Source of the DNA: Heterocephalus glaber
Taxonomy: Eukaryota > Chordata > Mammalia > Rodentia > Bathyergidae
Direction: 5' to 3'
Assembly: GCF_000247695.1 (NCBI RefSeq)
Contig: NW_004624734.1
Coordinates: 8,697,218 to 8,761,217 of the forward strand
Length of the DNA: 64,000 nt
Under the pieces are notes generated by a model. That model did no database searches. It was not told the DNA's origin and worked only from the letters and a program-made list of their open reading frames with translations. Every line of letters starts with the position of its first letter. Positions within the stretch are counted from its first letter, which is position 1. Made by a program: the position numbers and the translations under genes. This document shows positions 33,392 through 44,499 of this stretch, piece by piece.

Positions 33392-33428
33392 CTACTTCCA
33401 GGTAACTTCTTCATTGGGCCTCAATTCC
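33392..33428 (-). CDS. NDUFB1: NDUFB1 exon 3 (coding part)
   Basis: 37 coding bases, completing the split Arg and encoding [11 protein letters not shown] and TAG. Acceptor CTGCATAG|GGAATTG. A short 3' UTR follows. Confidence 0.95.
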
Positions 33429-36400
33429 CTATGCAGAAAGAAAGAAGGAAAGGAAAAACTGTAAATAAAACTGCTATGAGGTGGTCAGAAGAATATTTTA
33501 TAGTCTATTAATATGACCCATTAAAAACTTTATATTATGGACCGGGGATTTAGCTCAGTGGTTTCGCCGCCTGCTGTGCAAGCACAAGGACCCGAGTTCG
33601 ACCCCCAGTACCAAAAAAAAAAAAAAAAAAACCTTTATATTAGATTCATCCTATTCTCTCATGACTTTAAACTCTTACCATAGCTTCAGTTTTCCACATT
33701 AAAGACCTACAATTTCTTAGTACATATAACAGCTATTATTCTTTCAATGAGTTTATTCATGTTTTCTATATCCTTTTTACCTCACTGTGTCTTTTTAAAA
33801 ATCCTTGACTTATAAACCACCTCTATAAGTACCTGTGGAAGCTACTCACTCCTCTTTTTTCCTTTTTGTTTTTGTTTCTGTTTTTTTGAGACAGGGTCTT
33901 GCTATATAGTTCAGCTTGGTCTTGAACTCACTATGTAGCCCAAACTGACCTTGAACTTGTGGCAATCCTCCTGCCTCAGCTTCCCCAGTGCTGGGATTAC
34001 AGGCGTGTGCTATCACACCCAGCTACAGCCCTCTTGTATGCTGAGCTTCTTCCAATCCAGACAGGAGTACATCCACTGGCACATACTCTCTCTGCTAACC
34101 ATAACCCTCTGCTGCCAGAGGAGCCATCTCTAAAGATACAATGGAACCAGGAAGCTTCCAGCTACAATCACTGAAGCCCTGTATTTAAAGCTCTGAGGTA
34201 ATGTTGTTGAAAACACAGCACTAGATCACTTTTTATTTGACTTGCATCATGGCTTATGTAAGACATTATATGTGAATCCTTTATACAGGACAAGATTTGA
34301 TTAACTGGTTTAAAACTTTGTTTCTATGTTAAAAGGTACTCTGAATTTCAAAAAATGAGATGTTCAAAGATCTACAATAGACTGTTTATAAACCGAAGAC
34401 TGTTTACATCCAAAGGTAATCATATAATCTTATCAAAGAAGTGAATAACAAGCCTAAAAAACAGTATCACTTGAATCCAATTCTTCAGGGGAGAGAAATT
34501 ACCCCCTCTGTTTATCTTTGGTGCATATAGTATTAAGAAGAATATTCAAGTTGGCCAATAGCTGTTTTTAAAGAAAAAAATGTGTGAACTAACCTTTTAA
34601 ATAGCATACTCTTGTTCCGGAAGGCAGTTAGCTTTTCATCGTTCCTTCTGTCCATGTACCATCCTAAGACAAATCCCATGGGGACAAGTATATGTACCCA
34701 GTGGTCACGCACAATCTGAACTAAGTTCACCATTATTGCTAAAAGCAAAACAAAAAGATTTATAAATCAGAAATATACATATAATTGCCTATATAATATC
34801 TTCTAAATTGCATCTGCAATGGAAAGATAGCTGTGGATGTGAAACATCTTAAAATCAAAATGTGCCTCAAAATCTGCTTGGCATAAGAATGTACAGTAGT
34901 ACAGTATTAAAAAAAAGAATGTAGTACAGTAATTAAAATCTACTTGATGACTATTAGGTGACAATGGTCAGTTTACACTTCAAGAGAAAATTTTAAAATA
35001 CAAAAAATAAAAAATAAAATTAAACTGCAGTAAAACCTATTTATTAAATTTTATTAAATTTATTTTTATTTAAATATAAATTATACATAAAAATTTACAT
35101 AAATATCTATAAATAAAAATTTAAACATAAATTTATTTTAAAATATAAATTTTAATATAAATTTATTAAATTTATTTATTAAATTTTATTTTTGAATTCA
35201 CCAGTGACTTGATAGAGGGTTGAGTAAGAGATTAAAAGAATTCTACTTGCAACAAAACCTGACACACCAGGTCCTCAACATTATTTGATGGAATGTATGC
35301 TGGGATACCTATTACATGTAGGTTTTTCCAGAAGATATAACATCAACACATTTATTGAGATTCAGGATCTAGAACTGTGTGCCTGTAAACAGCCGTGACA
35401 AAACTGTTGATTAACAAAGTTCAACTCTACAACATTTCCAATTTTAGCTCCTTAAAATAAAATCGGGCTGGGCGTGGTGGTACAAGCCTGTAGTCCTAGC
35501 AGTTGGGAGGCTGAGTCAGAGGCCAGCCTATGCTACAAATCAGTTTAAGGGCAGTCTGAGCTACAAAGAAAGACTTTATTTTTTAAAAAACTACCTGTAA
35601 AGATGATTATTTCATGGTCCTAATACTGATTTAGAACTTTTACATGTATAAAATAGTGTCACAATAGATCTGAATCTCAATTAATTGACCCTATGAAAGA
35701 TAGGCTATCATATATTTCTACATATAGCATGAAATAACTATTATCAAATAATACAAATATCAAATATTATACAAATAAGGACGCACCTTAACTCAAATAG
35801 CTGTTTAGTGGAGGCCTGGAATTCAAATTCAGGTTCACTCCAAATGTCTGCCCCTTATCATTCCACACTGCCTCTTTTAAGAGCCTCTCCATGAATTTAT
35901 ATTTTTGGTACATAAGAGCTTTTACATTTCTGAGTTTTCAAAAGTCAGAAGAGGAGAACTAGTTATCATGATGTGAAAAATAACAAATGCACACTAATTC
36001 AATAAAAACATATTTAAACCATCATCAGTAAAAGTTTGTACATATAGATGAAATAAAAACACACTTGAAAGAAAAAAAAAGAAAGAAGACAAGAAAAAAA
36101 TGTATGTAATTCAGTGTGGACAATGTATCTAAAGGTATGCCTTGACTGTAACAATTGTCTTACATGTTTTATATGTTCTTTGGCCTATTAGTCTGGTTTT
36201 CAATCTACATACATGATAATTCACTTTATAAGTTCTTATAAGATAAATAAATGAATCTGATGGTGCAAAAATAAAAGAGGGGATGGAGGGGAGAGAAAGA
36301 AGACAATTGAAATGTGTTATGTACATGTGCCAATCCCCTACTGTGAAGTAATCATTATGTACTGCAAACATATAGTAATAAAAGTGAAAAAGCACACACA

Positions 36401-39400
36401 TTCACGTGCATGTGAATAAATCACACACCATGGCTGAGAAGACACATGACAACACCCTAGTAGAAGCAATATCTTACTGCCAACTAAAGTGCTTAGCACT
36501 AATCTAAGCTAGGAATATGTAGACTAAATTCACACCTTTCCTTCTGACCTAGTCCACATACTTACACAATTCTAATTATTTCTCAAGCTTTTATTAAATA
36601 CCTATTATCCAAAGTCACTGCCCATGATGCTAATTTGCACAGTGTAGTTCATAAATAACATGTAATACTACATACAGCAGGTTCTAGTCTATGCCACCGA
36701 TCTAGAAAACTAGGATCTAAGTACATGATGAGACATTTAAATGTACAATTTAAAAGTTTGAAATTTTAGTCTGGTGTCTACAGCTAGAGTTCTGAACCTT
36801 GATAACATCACCATCGCCCAGGGAGCCCTCTCAAAATAAGGATTCTTTTGGCCTTACTTCCAGGGTGAGGCCTGGACAAATCTATACTTGAAAGAATTCC
36901 CCAGCTGATTTTGATGCAAATGCTTCTTGGGGGTACAATCCTAAAGTCAATCAACCTTCCTTTATTTCCTTGAAGATGATGGTTCTCTTAGCACTGTGCC
37001 TTCAGTTAAGGGACATAATATTGAGATCTTAGAAGATACTATAACTTTAAAAGCACTAAACAATATATCTGTTCATGTGGCCTGTGTTCAAATTCAAGAA
37101 CTCAGTGGTTATCTAGTCTGCTTCCTGTCTTTATTAGCTCCTAACAGGTGTCATTACCACCCTGAGCAGCACAGCTTTTACATATCATTTTGTATTTAAC
37201 CAGCAAATAAGAGTTTTAAAAGAGCCCATGGCCATCTGTGAGATATGAGCATCCCTGGCATTCTTTCAACAGAGCCAGAAGCTAAGGACTGGGTTGGTCT
37301 GGCTCTACTCTGAAGGGATGAGAGGAGACGAAATGGTCCTTGCTTCAAGTAGACTACACAGACTTCAGAATTAAACACTGGGACTGAAACACAAAAGGAT
37401 TCTGCACACTCAGAATCCAGAACTGGAGTCAATCACCATGAAAGAACATCCCCAAAGTAAACAACAAATCTTAGTCCCAGAGGCGTTTCATATTATGATA
37501 CAACCTATATCCACTGGACTATGGAAGCAGCCCACTCTACATCATTTATCCTGTATGTTTTCCAGGAAGGACAGAGATGTATTTTCATAAAAAGTGAACT
37601 AGACTGGGAGGCTAAGGCAAGGGGATGGTAAATTCAAGTCCAGTCTGGGCAACTTAGTGACTCAGAACCTGTCTCAAAGATAATTTTTTTAAAGGGCTGG
37701 GGATGTAGCTCAGAATGAAGGCTGAGATCAATCCTCAGTACTGGAGGGGAAAAAAAAGCAAATAGGAGGTGGGGGATAGGGGACAGTGTGGATGGGCCCT
37801 TGGTCATGGGCAGGGACTCTAAGAGAGATTTATCTCATAGGCAAAGGCAAGACTAGGGCATGATCCAGTGAGGCAGGCCCAGGTTTGGGATGAGTAGATC
37901 GTTAGCAGGAGGAAAAAAGGGCCAATTGGTTTGGGGAATGGCAACCCTGTGAGTGTGCTGTATGTATTTTTAGTGTCTTTATAGGACCTGTAAGAAAACT
38001 TTGCTTTTACTTCAGAATCATAAGCAGCTATGGAATTCCTTAAACACGAACTGGGTTTTATCTTTTGGACTTCAGCAGTCATTACTCAATCATCTTTTTC
38101 TAAATTCTATGTTTTGGGCGGAGGGGATGAGACGTGCTGGAGACTGAACCCACAGCTTCCGAAAAGCACAGATTATACCACTGAACTATACCCCCAGGCT
38201 TGGTCATGTATCTTTTAATACTAAAATGATCCAGATTTTTGGGTCCTCCTCTAGCAAGACCTGAATCATACAGCACTGCACTTTTTACTTTTCATAATCA
38301 TCAATTCATCTAAATCTCATAAGAGCATTATGTGGCCAGGCATGGTGGCGCACACCTATGATTCCAGCACTCGGGAGGCTGAGGCAAGAGGACTGCTGTG
38401 AGTTCAAAGCCAGCCTGGGCTACACAGTGAGTTCAAAGGCTAAGGACATAACCAGGGACAACAGTGGTAGTAAGGGATAGAGTTTGATTGGTACAGTACC
38501 CCTGCAGTTTGCTCCTTGGCCCAAGCTCTTTTGTTATACATTACTGTTTCTCCAGTGTAAAGGTAAACATTTATATTAACTTTATTTTCTTCTTCTTTTT
38601 CCTAATATTACTTTTTCTTCAATCCAATTATCTTTCCCTTAACTTCTAAAAAATCCTGTATCTGGAGCATAGTTTTGTAAATCACTCTGAATTTATGTGG
38701 GAAACGTACAGATATTTAGACATTTTAAGCTAACTGCCCCCCACAGCAGCACTTTATATGTACTGCTTTAAAAGTATGCACTTGGCCGCCCACACCGGTA
38801 ATCCTGGCTACTCTGGAGCTAGGTCAGAAGATCTCAAGTCTGAAGCCCCAACTGAGTACTTGCCTAGCAAGTGCGAGGGTTCGACCCCAGTAACTAAAAA
38901 AAAAAAAAAAAAAAGTTATCCATTAACCTATAAAAACTGTACTACATGCATAGAAGAATCTACTCCTGCACTCTTAATGCCATATACACCCTGGAAACCA
39001 AACACAAGTTTGTTAGGTTTTTTAAAAGCAAACTGGCAAGTGCATGGTTTGTGGAACAGTCGACGCAAGAGGATCTGATATAGTCAGGTCAAAGAGAAGA
39101 CAGATCGCAGAGATGTGGACAAATGTGGACGGTCCCGGAGAAGCAGACCCTTCCCTGCTTCTGGCTAGGCATGGGATCTAGGCTGGTCTCCTCTCCATTT
39201 CGGTCGAGGCTGGCCTTCGGCTCACCTGTAAAACCGTTTTCCAATTATGATGGCTTCGAAATACCCTTCCCAAAAGCCTCCAGACAGGAAACGTAACTCA
39301 GCCGTCCACTCCAAGACAAACGTATTTCTTTTCCCCTCACCTTCTCTTGGGAGCCCCAGACCACCACACCACACGCGCACATCACTGCCGAAGGCTTTCC

Positions 39401-39603
39401 CAGAACTCTTCCCGCCTGCACGACCGCAATCAGAGCCGCCGAGGCCTGCCAGAGACCCCTGACCCACCTTCAGACTGGGTGCCAACAATGACCCCACCAC
39501 CAAGGGCAGCTTCGATCTCAGCCACCCCCACTGGCGGAAGCAGCGACCTCGGGATCTGCCAAATGCGGAGCCCGCACAGGGGGAGACGCGGCGGCGGAAA
39601 CAT
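33392..39603 (-). CDS. NDUFB1: NADH:ubiquinone oxidoreductase subunit B1 (MNLL), complete
   Basis: NDUFB1 is a small accessory subunit of mitochondrial complex I, in the membrane arm with one transmembrane helix. Three exons on the minus strand are joined by consensus GT/AG sites. The core 58-residue protein starts at the ATG at 34731-34733 ([20 protein letters not shown]) and ends RPNEEVTWK with TAG at 33392-33394. The helix is the [14 protein letters not shown] segment, followed by a basic stretch (MDRRNDEK). Exon 1 is open and in frame with exon 2. From the ATG at 39601-39603 the product is 105 residues, the same length as the longer human form as I remember it, and shares the motif WQIPRS (human WQVPRS). 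Which start is used cannot be told from sequence; the 58-residue form is the one known in the assembled complex. The gene shares a CpG-island promoter with CPSF2. Confidence 0.95.
33540..33632 (+). mobile_element. ID-like SINE in NDUFB1 intron 2
   Basis: GATTTAGCTCAGTGGTTTCG to CCCCAGTACC and A18. Confidence 0.9.
33880..34025 (-). mobile_element. B1 SINE in NDUFB1 intron 2
   Basis: GAGACAGGGTCTTGCTATAT to GTGCTATCACACCCAGC. Confidence 0.9.
34594..34738 (-). CDS. NDUFB1: NDUFB1 exon 2
   Basis: 145 bp. It opens CAATAATGGTGAAC, with the ATG of the 58-residue protein six bases in, and carries the membrane helix through NKSMLFKR. Acceptor GCTTTTAG|CAATAATG, donor AAAAG|GTTAGT. With exon 1 the first codon reads G|CA (Ala), then Ile, Met. 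Confidence 0.96.
35030..35200. repeat. A/T-only low-complexity tandem block
   Basis: Over 150 bases made almost wholly of TTTATTAAA/ATAAAT units with both orientations, in NDUFB1 intron 1. Confidence 0.9.
35262..35590 (+). repeat. Inverted repeat, left arm (unknown body plus B1)
   Basis: A body of about 200 bp (35262-35463) followed directly by a B1 (35464-35590). Its reverse complement is at 46363-46836. By eye about 90% of body positions agree, and the body/B1 junction is the same in both arms. Confidence 0.8.
35690..35885 (+). repeat. MIR SINE, 3' part
   Basis: 'tggaattcaaattcaggtt' and 'ccttatcattccacactgcc' are the MIR 3' region. Confidence 0.55.
37600..37760 (+). mobile_element. B1-dID composite SINE
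   Basis: 'gggaggctaaggcaagg' B1 part, then GGGCTGGGGATGTAGCTCAG and CAATCCTCAGTACTG. Confidence 0.75.
38105..38210 (-). mobile_element. Diverged ID SINE
   Basis: 'actgaacccacagcttccg' to 'actgaactatacccccaggc'. Confidence 0.6.
38335..38450 (+). mobile_element. B1 SINE
   Basis: GGCCAGGCATGGTGGCGCAC to 'gggctacacagtgagttcaa'. Confidence 0.85.
38780..38915 (+). mobile_element. B1-ID fusion with internal deletion
   Basis: Joins B1 'aatcctggctactctggagc' to ID 'acttgcctagcaagtgcgag' with only a few linker bases; A18 tail. Confidence 0.7.
39468..39603 (-). CDS. NDUFB1: NDUFB1 exon 1, in-frame N-terminal extension
   Basis: 136 bases from an ATG with A at -3 to a strong donor (GAAG|GTGGGT). It encodes 45 codons plus one base and joins exon 2 in frame. 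The peptide has [13 protein letters not shown], matching the pattern of the human long form. It is also the 5' UTR of the short form. A further upstream in-frame ATG exists at 39649-39651. Confidence 0.75.
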
Positions 39604-39800
39604 CTTTTCTTCTTTCTTCAAATTTTTACTCTTTCCATTTAAAAACTTCAAACATTATTGATAATTTCTCTATACATCTGCGGCCCAAGGTGAAAAGTCT
39701 TGTTGGTGAAAGCGCTTTCGTCTTCCTGTTGTTTGGTCCGCACCCCCCTGAACTGGTATCGCCCGGGTCGTCCCCTCCTCTGCCGCTCGCCTGCAGGTTC

Positions 39801-39810
39801 AAAATGGCGG
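39801..39810 (+). promoter_or_regulatory. YY1-type element
   Basis: AAAATGGCGG, the classic YY1 motif, oriented toward CPSF2. In many housekeeping promoters it sits just downstream of the start site in the direction of transcription, which would put the CPSF2 start near 39.78-39.80 kb (inference). Confidence 0.65.
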
Positions 39811-41209
39811 TCACCACTGAGGGGTGTTTTCATGCCCGTGGTCAGTGGTGCTGAGCGAGTATCAGCGTTTCTCCTCCTTGAGCCTGGATTCAGCTGGGGG
39901 TTGGGAAGGGCAGTGGACGGCGTTGGGGGAAGCCTCACGAGGCAAGTGAGGGCGAGAGAAGGGAGTGAGCCTTCGGATGGGGGAGGGGGCGTCCTCGGCC
40001 CTAGGGGACAGCCGGCCTCCGACCCAGTCTCCCGGGAGAAGTGCTCCTGCGGTTCCGGTTGCGACTGTCCTGGAAGTTCCTCGCGAGTGAAAGAGAAGTG
40101 ACTTCTTGGGTGGAATACTCCCGGGTTGTTTGTGACAGTCCGTACTCTTCACTCCTGCGCTCGCTCTCCTTCCCTCCTTTCCGTAGCTTCACTCTCGCGC
40201 CGGGGGGCTCCTCCGCCGTGGGCTCTGATCCTTCGCCTCATGGCTCCGCCTTCTGGGGCTCAGCCACCGCGAGGCTGCTAAGCACTGGGCACAAAGTAGG
40301 CGTCCAGTTAGCTCATTGACTCCGAGGACCGTTCAGATGATAGTACCGCGCCTTAATAGAATTGTCTTCATCGCTCTCCAGCGCTTTCAGTACCACTGCA
40401 GTTTCCCACAATCTCATTCTTTTCGGCTTTGTACTTTTGTACATTCTCTTCAGAAAACAGAAGATCAGACTAGCTCTAACTTCTGTAAGTCTTTGACCTG
40501 CGAACCGGAGCCATCAGTTTTGCTCATCCCCGAATCTTTTAATTTTACTCCCTTTTGATCCTTTAAGGAAGTGCTGCTCTTCCTGAGCGACCCGGAAGAG
40601 ACTTGCCCTTCAATAAGCTCTAGGTCTAACCCAGTCTCCTTCCTTTCCTTTGTATTTTGCACACTTCTCTTTGTCATCATCAACATGCATGCTCAATATT
40701 GACAGAGCAAGTAACCTAACCGATACATACTGTTTGTGATGGAGTAGTATTTATTGGTCAGACTCTTCTCTGCAGGGATTTATGATATAGTGAGGGTTCA
40801 CTCTTAAAGCACATATACATTTCTGTTGCTTTGAGCACTGGGCAAGAGGGAGGTCGAGATCAGTTTGTGAATGATCTTGATTTCCAACCAAGGAGTTGAG
40901 GTTTTTATTCAGTAGTTAGCAGGAAGCCAGTGGATATGTCGTGCAAAGATTGAGTATGAGAACATTTGTCTCTCAAGATGTTCTTGTTAATATTTGTGTT
41001 AATAGCATCAGTTTGGAACAGGAAAACTAGAGGAAATTTGCAAAAATTCAGGTAAGGCGATGAACACCTCCATTGAAGTAGGCCAATGAAGAACGTTAGA
41101 CTAAATGCCAAATGGAGTTTAACTACTGGCTGCCACTTTCTTGGTAAGAGGATGACTAGTTTTCTGTCTGAAAGACTACCTGGTTGATAACATTAAAATC
41201 CAATTTGGG

Positions 41210-41402
41210 CGCTGAGTGTGGTGGCATATGCCTGCAGTCTCAGCTATGGTCTTCGGAAAGCTGAGCAGAAGAATCACAAGATCAAGGCCAGCCTGGGCAA
41301 CTTGGTATGACCCTGTCTCAAAATAAAAGGCCTAGGGATGTAATTCAGTGCCCCCTGGGGTCACACAACAAATCCATTCTGAGTCATGGACAAAAAAAAA
41401 AG
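41210..41402 (+). mobile_element. B1-dID composite SINE
   Basis: GGCGCTGAGTGTGGTGGCAT, CTCAAAATAAAAGGCCTAGG, ATGTAATTCAGTGCC. Confidence 0.8.
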
Positions 41403-41759
41403 CTGATGTTGCCAACCTGCTCTTTATATAAGTGGCAAGCACAATGCTCCACAGTCTAAAGCCTTGATTTTGGAGTTCAGACCTGTGCTGTTACAGTAAC
41501 CACCAGCCACGTGGGATATTGAGCACTTGAAATGTGGTTAGTTTGAATGGAGATGTGCTGAATACTAAGTACACACTGGATTTTGAAGACTTGGTACAAA
41601 AAACAATGTAAAATATCTCAGTTTGTTGAAATGATAACATTTGGTTATAAAATACTAAAACTTCATCTGCTTTTACTTTTCAATATGGCTATGAAAAAGT
41701 TAAGAATTATATGTGGCATACATTGTATTTCTATTGACAAAACTAGTCTGGGTCTAGAC

Positions 41760-41831
41760 CAGTGGTGACAAACCTATGTCCAAAGTGGGCTGTGTGTATC
41801 GTTGAAAGCGCTAAAAGGTTCACCATCGCTG
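41760..41831 (+). mobile_element. 72-bp hAT-like MITE with target duplication
   Basis: Ends CAGTGGTGACAAACCTATG and AAAGGTTCACCATCGCTG. Flanks GTCTAGAC (41752-41759) and GCCTAGAC (41832-41839) match at 7 of 8 bases. Almost nothing lies between the inverted repeats. Confidence 0.75.
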
Positions 41832-42654
41832 GCCTAGACTCATGATGGAGGAATTAGTAAGGAGGTGGGATTTGAACTGGGGCCTGAGAGCATGATGACC
41901 TGTGATGGCAGGGCACAGCTCGGCCTGCTCCGTGGCCAGTGAAGCCATTGAGCTGTTTTGGGCTTTGTTTTGCCCTCAGGCAGTAAGAGGCCTGCAAAGA
42001 TTTCTGAGCAAAAAGTAATGTGCGTAGGGCTATTTTTGAAGATTAATTCAGCAGGAGTGCTGAGATTGATGGGAAGGAAGGAAAAACTGGAGGCAGAGAA
42101 ATGAAGAGATCCAAAGGTAAGAGAACAAGACCTTATATTAAGTAAGGTGCTGGTAGTAGGACTAAAAAGGGATGATATATGTACAAGCTTTACTGAGGGA
42201 AAAATAATCTGAAATTGGCAATGAATTGTTAAAGAAATGGTAAAGGGAGAGCAATGAAACAGAATTTCAAGTCTTGGTTACTTAGATATTGACTACTGAT
42301 ATTGTAGAATTATAAAGTATATTTGAGGCTAATGGAATTTAGCCCCAAAATGGAACCAGCAAAGGTGAGAGGAGGAGGCAGTCTGCTAAAATACTCCCTT
42401 TTTAAAAAATCTCCCTACTTTCTGTTACTGTGCAGTCATACATATCAGCTCATTTTCCTAAACATCTTTCTACTTGTTAATGAATCTTGACATCTTTCTC
42501 TATTGTCTGTTGAACTAGGGCTAAAGATTCCAAGGCCGTTCCTATGTGGCCCCTTTGTGTTCGGTAGACGCCCCCTTCCACCCCCCCATGTTTTGCTTAT
42601 CTCAATTTTGAGTATTTTCTCTACCCAGGTCCTACAAAACCTTAATAATTTTAT

Positions 42655-42742
42655 TTTTTTGTTTTTGGTACCAGGGACTGAACTCAGGACCTGGTGCTCG
42701 CGAGCCAGGCATCGGTACCACTGAGCTAAATCCTCAGCCCCA
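42655..42742 (-). mobile_element. ID-like SINE
   Basis: GGTACCAGGGACTGAACTC; flanks both carry CCTTAATAATTTTA, a clear target duplication. Confidence 0.9.
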
Positions 42743-43174
42743 AACCTTAATAATTTTAGTTCCTAACTTGTGAGTTTCTATTATTGAGAATTTGGAAAAA
42801 TCTTGTTTCCTGAACTGTATATTCAAACTCCTGATCATAACCAACTTGGCTCTTTATTACTTACTTTCTGACTTTTATTACATTATCCCTGTTTTATGTG
42901 AACCTAAGCTTCCTGAAAGTATGTTTCTTTTTTAATGGACTATATATTATATTATCTGTTGTTATTCCTTGAAGAAAACAATTATAAATGAAGGATACAA
43001 TTACACTGCATTCATAAGTCTTTTTTCTTTTAGATTTATAAAGAACTCTTCCTCTGAACTTGTGATGTTTCATCATATGTACAACTGAGGTATCAGTAAG
43101 TCATGAATGTCTGATAAACATTTAGTTGTTTTTAAAATAATTTCATTTATTTATTTGTTTGTTTGTTTATTTAT

Positions 43175-43385
43175 TTTGGTGTGGGGATGTGTGGTGGTAC
43201 AAGTGTTGAACCCAGGGCCTTTGTGCTGACCTACATTCCCCAGCCCTTTTTTTTTTTTTTTCTTATTTTAAGATAGAGTCTCACTAAGTTGCCAAGTTGC
43301 CCAGGCTGAGCTTAAATATACAATCCTCCTGCCTCAGCCTGCCAAAGTGCTGAGATTACAGGAGTACAACACCATGCCCAGTTTT
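43175..43385 (-). mobile_element. Reverse ID followed by reverse B1
   Basis: ID at about 43178-43246, B1 at 43265-43382; may be one reversed B1-dID unit. Confidence 0.75.
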
Positions 43386-43669
43386 AAAAAGTTTTAACAT
43401 GGATTCATTTGGTTGTATCTCCAAGATATTTTGTATTTTAAATTCACAATCTAAATGGGAAGAAAAGTGGAAGTAAAAGTAGAGCTGAGCGAAAAAAGAA
43501 AAAGAATTTTTCTTAGGCCATTATTATAACTGTGGTACAGGAAGCTTTTTGGCATGGAGAATTTTTTAGTTCCTCCCCAAAATTGTATTTTTAAACATTT
43601 TTCATGAAATAAAGAATGATGTCTTTGTAGTTCTCATATCTCAAACAGGAACAGTGTAAGTCACTGTAT

Positions 43670-43756
43670 TTTTTTTTTTTTGTATGGGGATCGAACTCGG
43701 GGTCCCTCTGCTTGTGAGGCAGGTGGCGGAACCACTGAGCTAAATCTCGGGCCCTA
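43670..43756 (-). mobile_element. ID-like SINE
   Basis: GGGGATCGAACTCGGGGTCC to GAGCTAAATCTCGGGCCC. Confidence 0.9.
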
Positions 43757-43929
43757 TATTTCAAATTTTAACTTACCAACAGTTACTTATTGAGCAGCTA
43801 CTCTGTGCAGGGCTTATGCTAGTATGCCAGATGGATCAAGCCTAATCCTGTACTCAAGAGAGCTCTCTCAAGGGAGAGGAAATACAAGTAGTAACTGTTA
43901 ATGTTGTGTTAAGAGCATTAAGCTCCTTA

Positions 43930-44065
43930 TTTTTTGACACAGGATCTTGTTCTGTAGTCCAGGCTGGCATGGAAAGTAGCTCAGGCTGGTCTAAAATTTG
44001 GAATCCTCCTGCTGCTGCTTTGTGAGTGCTGGGATTACAGGCATGTGCCACCACGCTCAGCTCAT
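43930..44065 (-). mobile_element. B1 SINE
   Basis: 'ggatcttgttctgtagtcc' to CATGTGCCACCACGCTCAGC. Confidence 0.85.
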
Positions 44066-44304
44066 TAAGTTCATTTAATATTAGTTGTGCCTCATTCATT
44101 CACGTGAATTAACGTGTATTGACCACCACATGTGTTAGGCTCTGTGTAGGCTTTGTAATAACACTGACCGATAAGATCATGAAGTCCACATTCTAGTGTA
44201 GGAGTCAGGTGAGCAAAAGGACTCAGACAAACCAAGAAATAAATAAAAAGCAATTACAGAGACCTCTAAGTATTTTTAAGGAAATAGAATGATACTGCAA
44301 AGCT

Positions 44305-44495
44305 CAGCTTGGTGGGGCACACCTGTACTCTCTGCACTTTGGGAGGCTGAGGTAGGAGGATCACAAGTTCAAGTCCTGCCTGGCAACTTAGAGAAACCCT
44401 GTCATAAAATTAAAAAAGAAATGAAAAGCTCTAGAATGTAGCTCAGTGAGAAGACCCTGTATTCAATACTCAGAACCACCAAAAAAAAAAAAAAA
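44305..44495 (+). mobile_element. B1-dID composite SINE
   Basis: AGCTTGGTGGGGCACACCTG, then 'agaatgtagctcagtgagaa' and CAATACTCAG. Confidence 0.75.
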
Positions 44496-44499
44496 TGAT

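Larger units (their letters stand above)
39300..40300. promoter_or_regulatory. Bidirectional CpG-island promoter of NDUFB1 and CPSF2
   Basis: This CpG-rich kilobase contains NDUFB1 exon 1 and, divergently, the start region of CPSF2. No TATA box is seen. It has GC-rich and ETS-like GGAA sites (for example near 39535 and 40591) and a YY1-type element. The first, non-coding CPSF2 exon must begin here. Possible donors are CAA|GTGAGG at 39946 and TCT|GTAAGT at 40485, but neither can be proven without a transcript. Confidence 0.75.

Noticed and set aside
39700..40101. 134-codon plus-strand open frame downstream of the shared promoter
   Set aside because: Same CpG-island effect; no recognisable protein. 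It may be part of the CPSF2 5' UTR or first intron.
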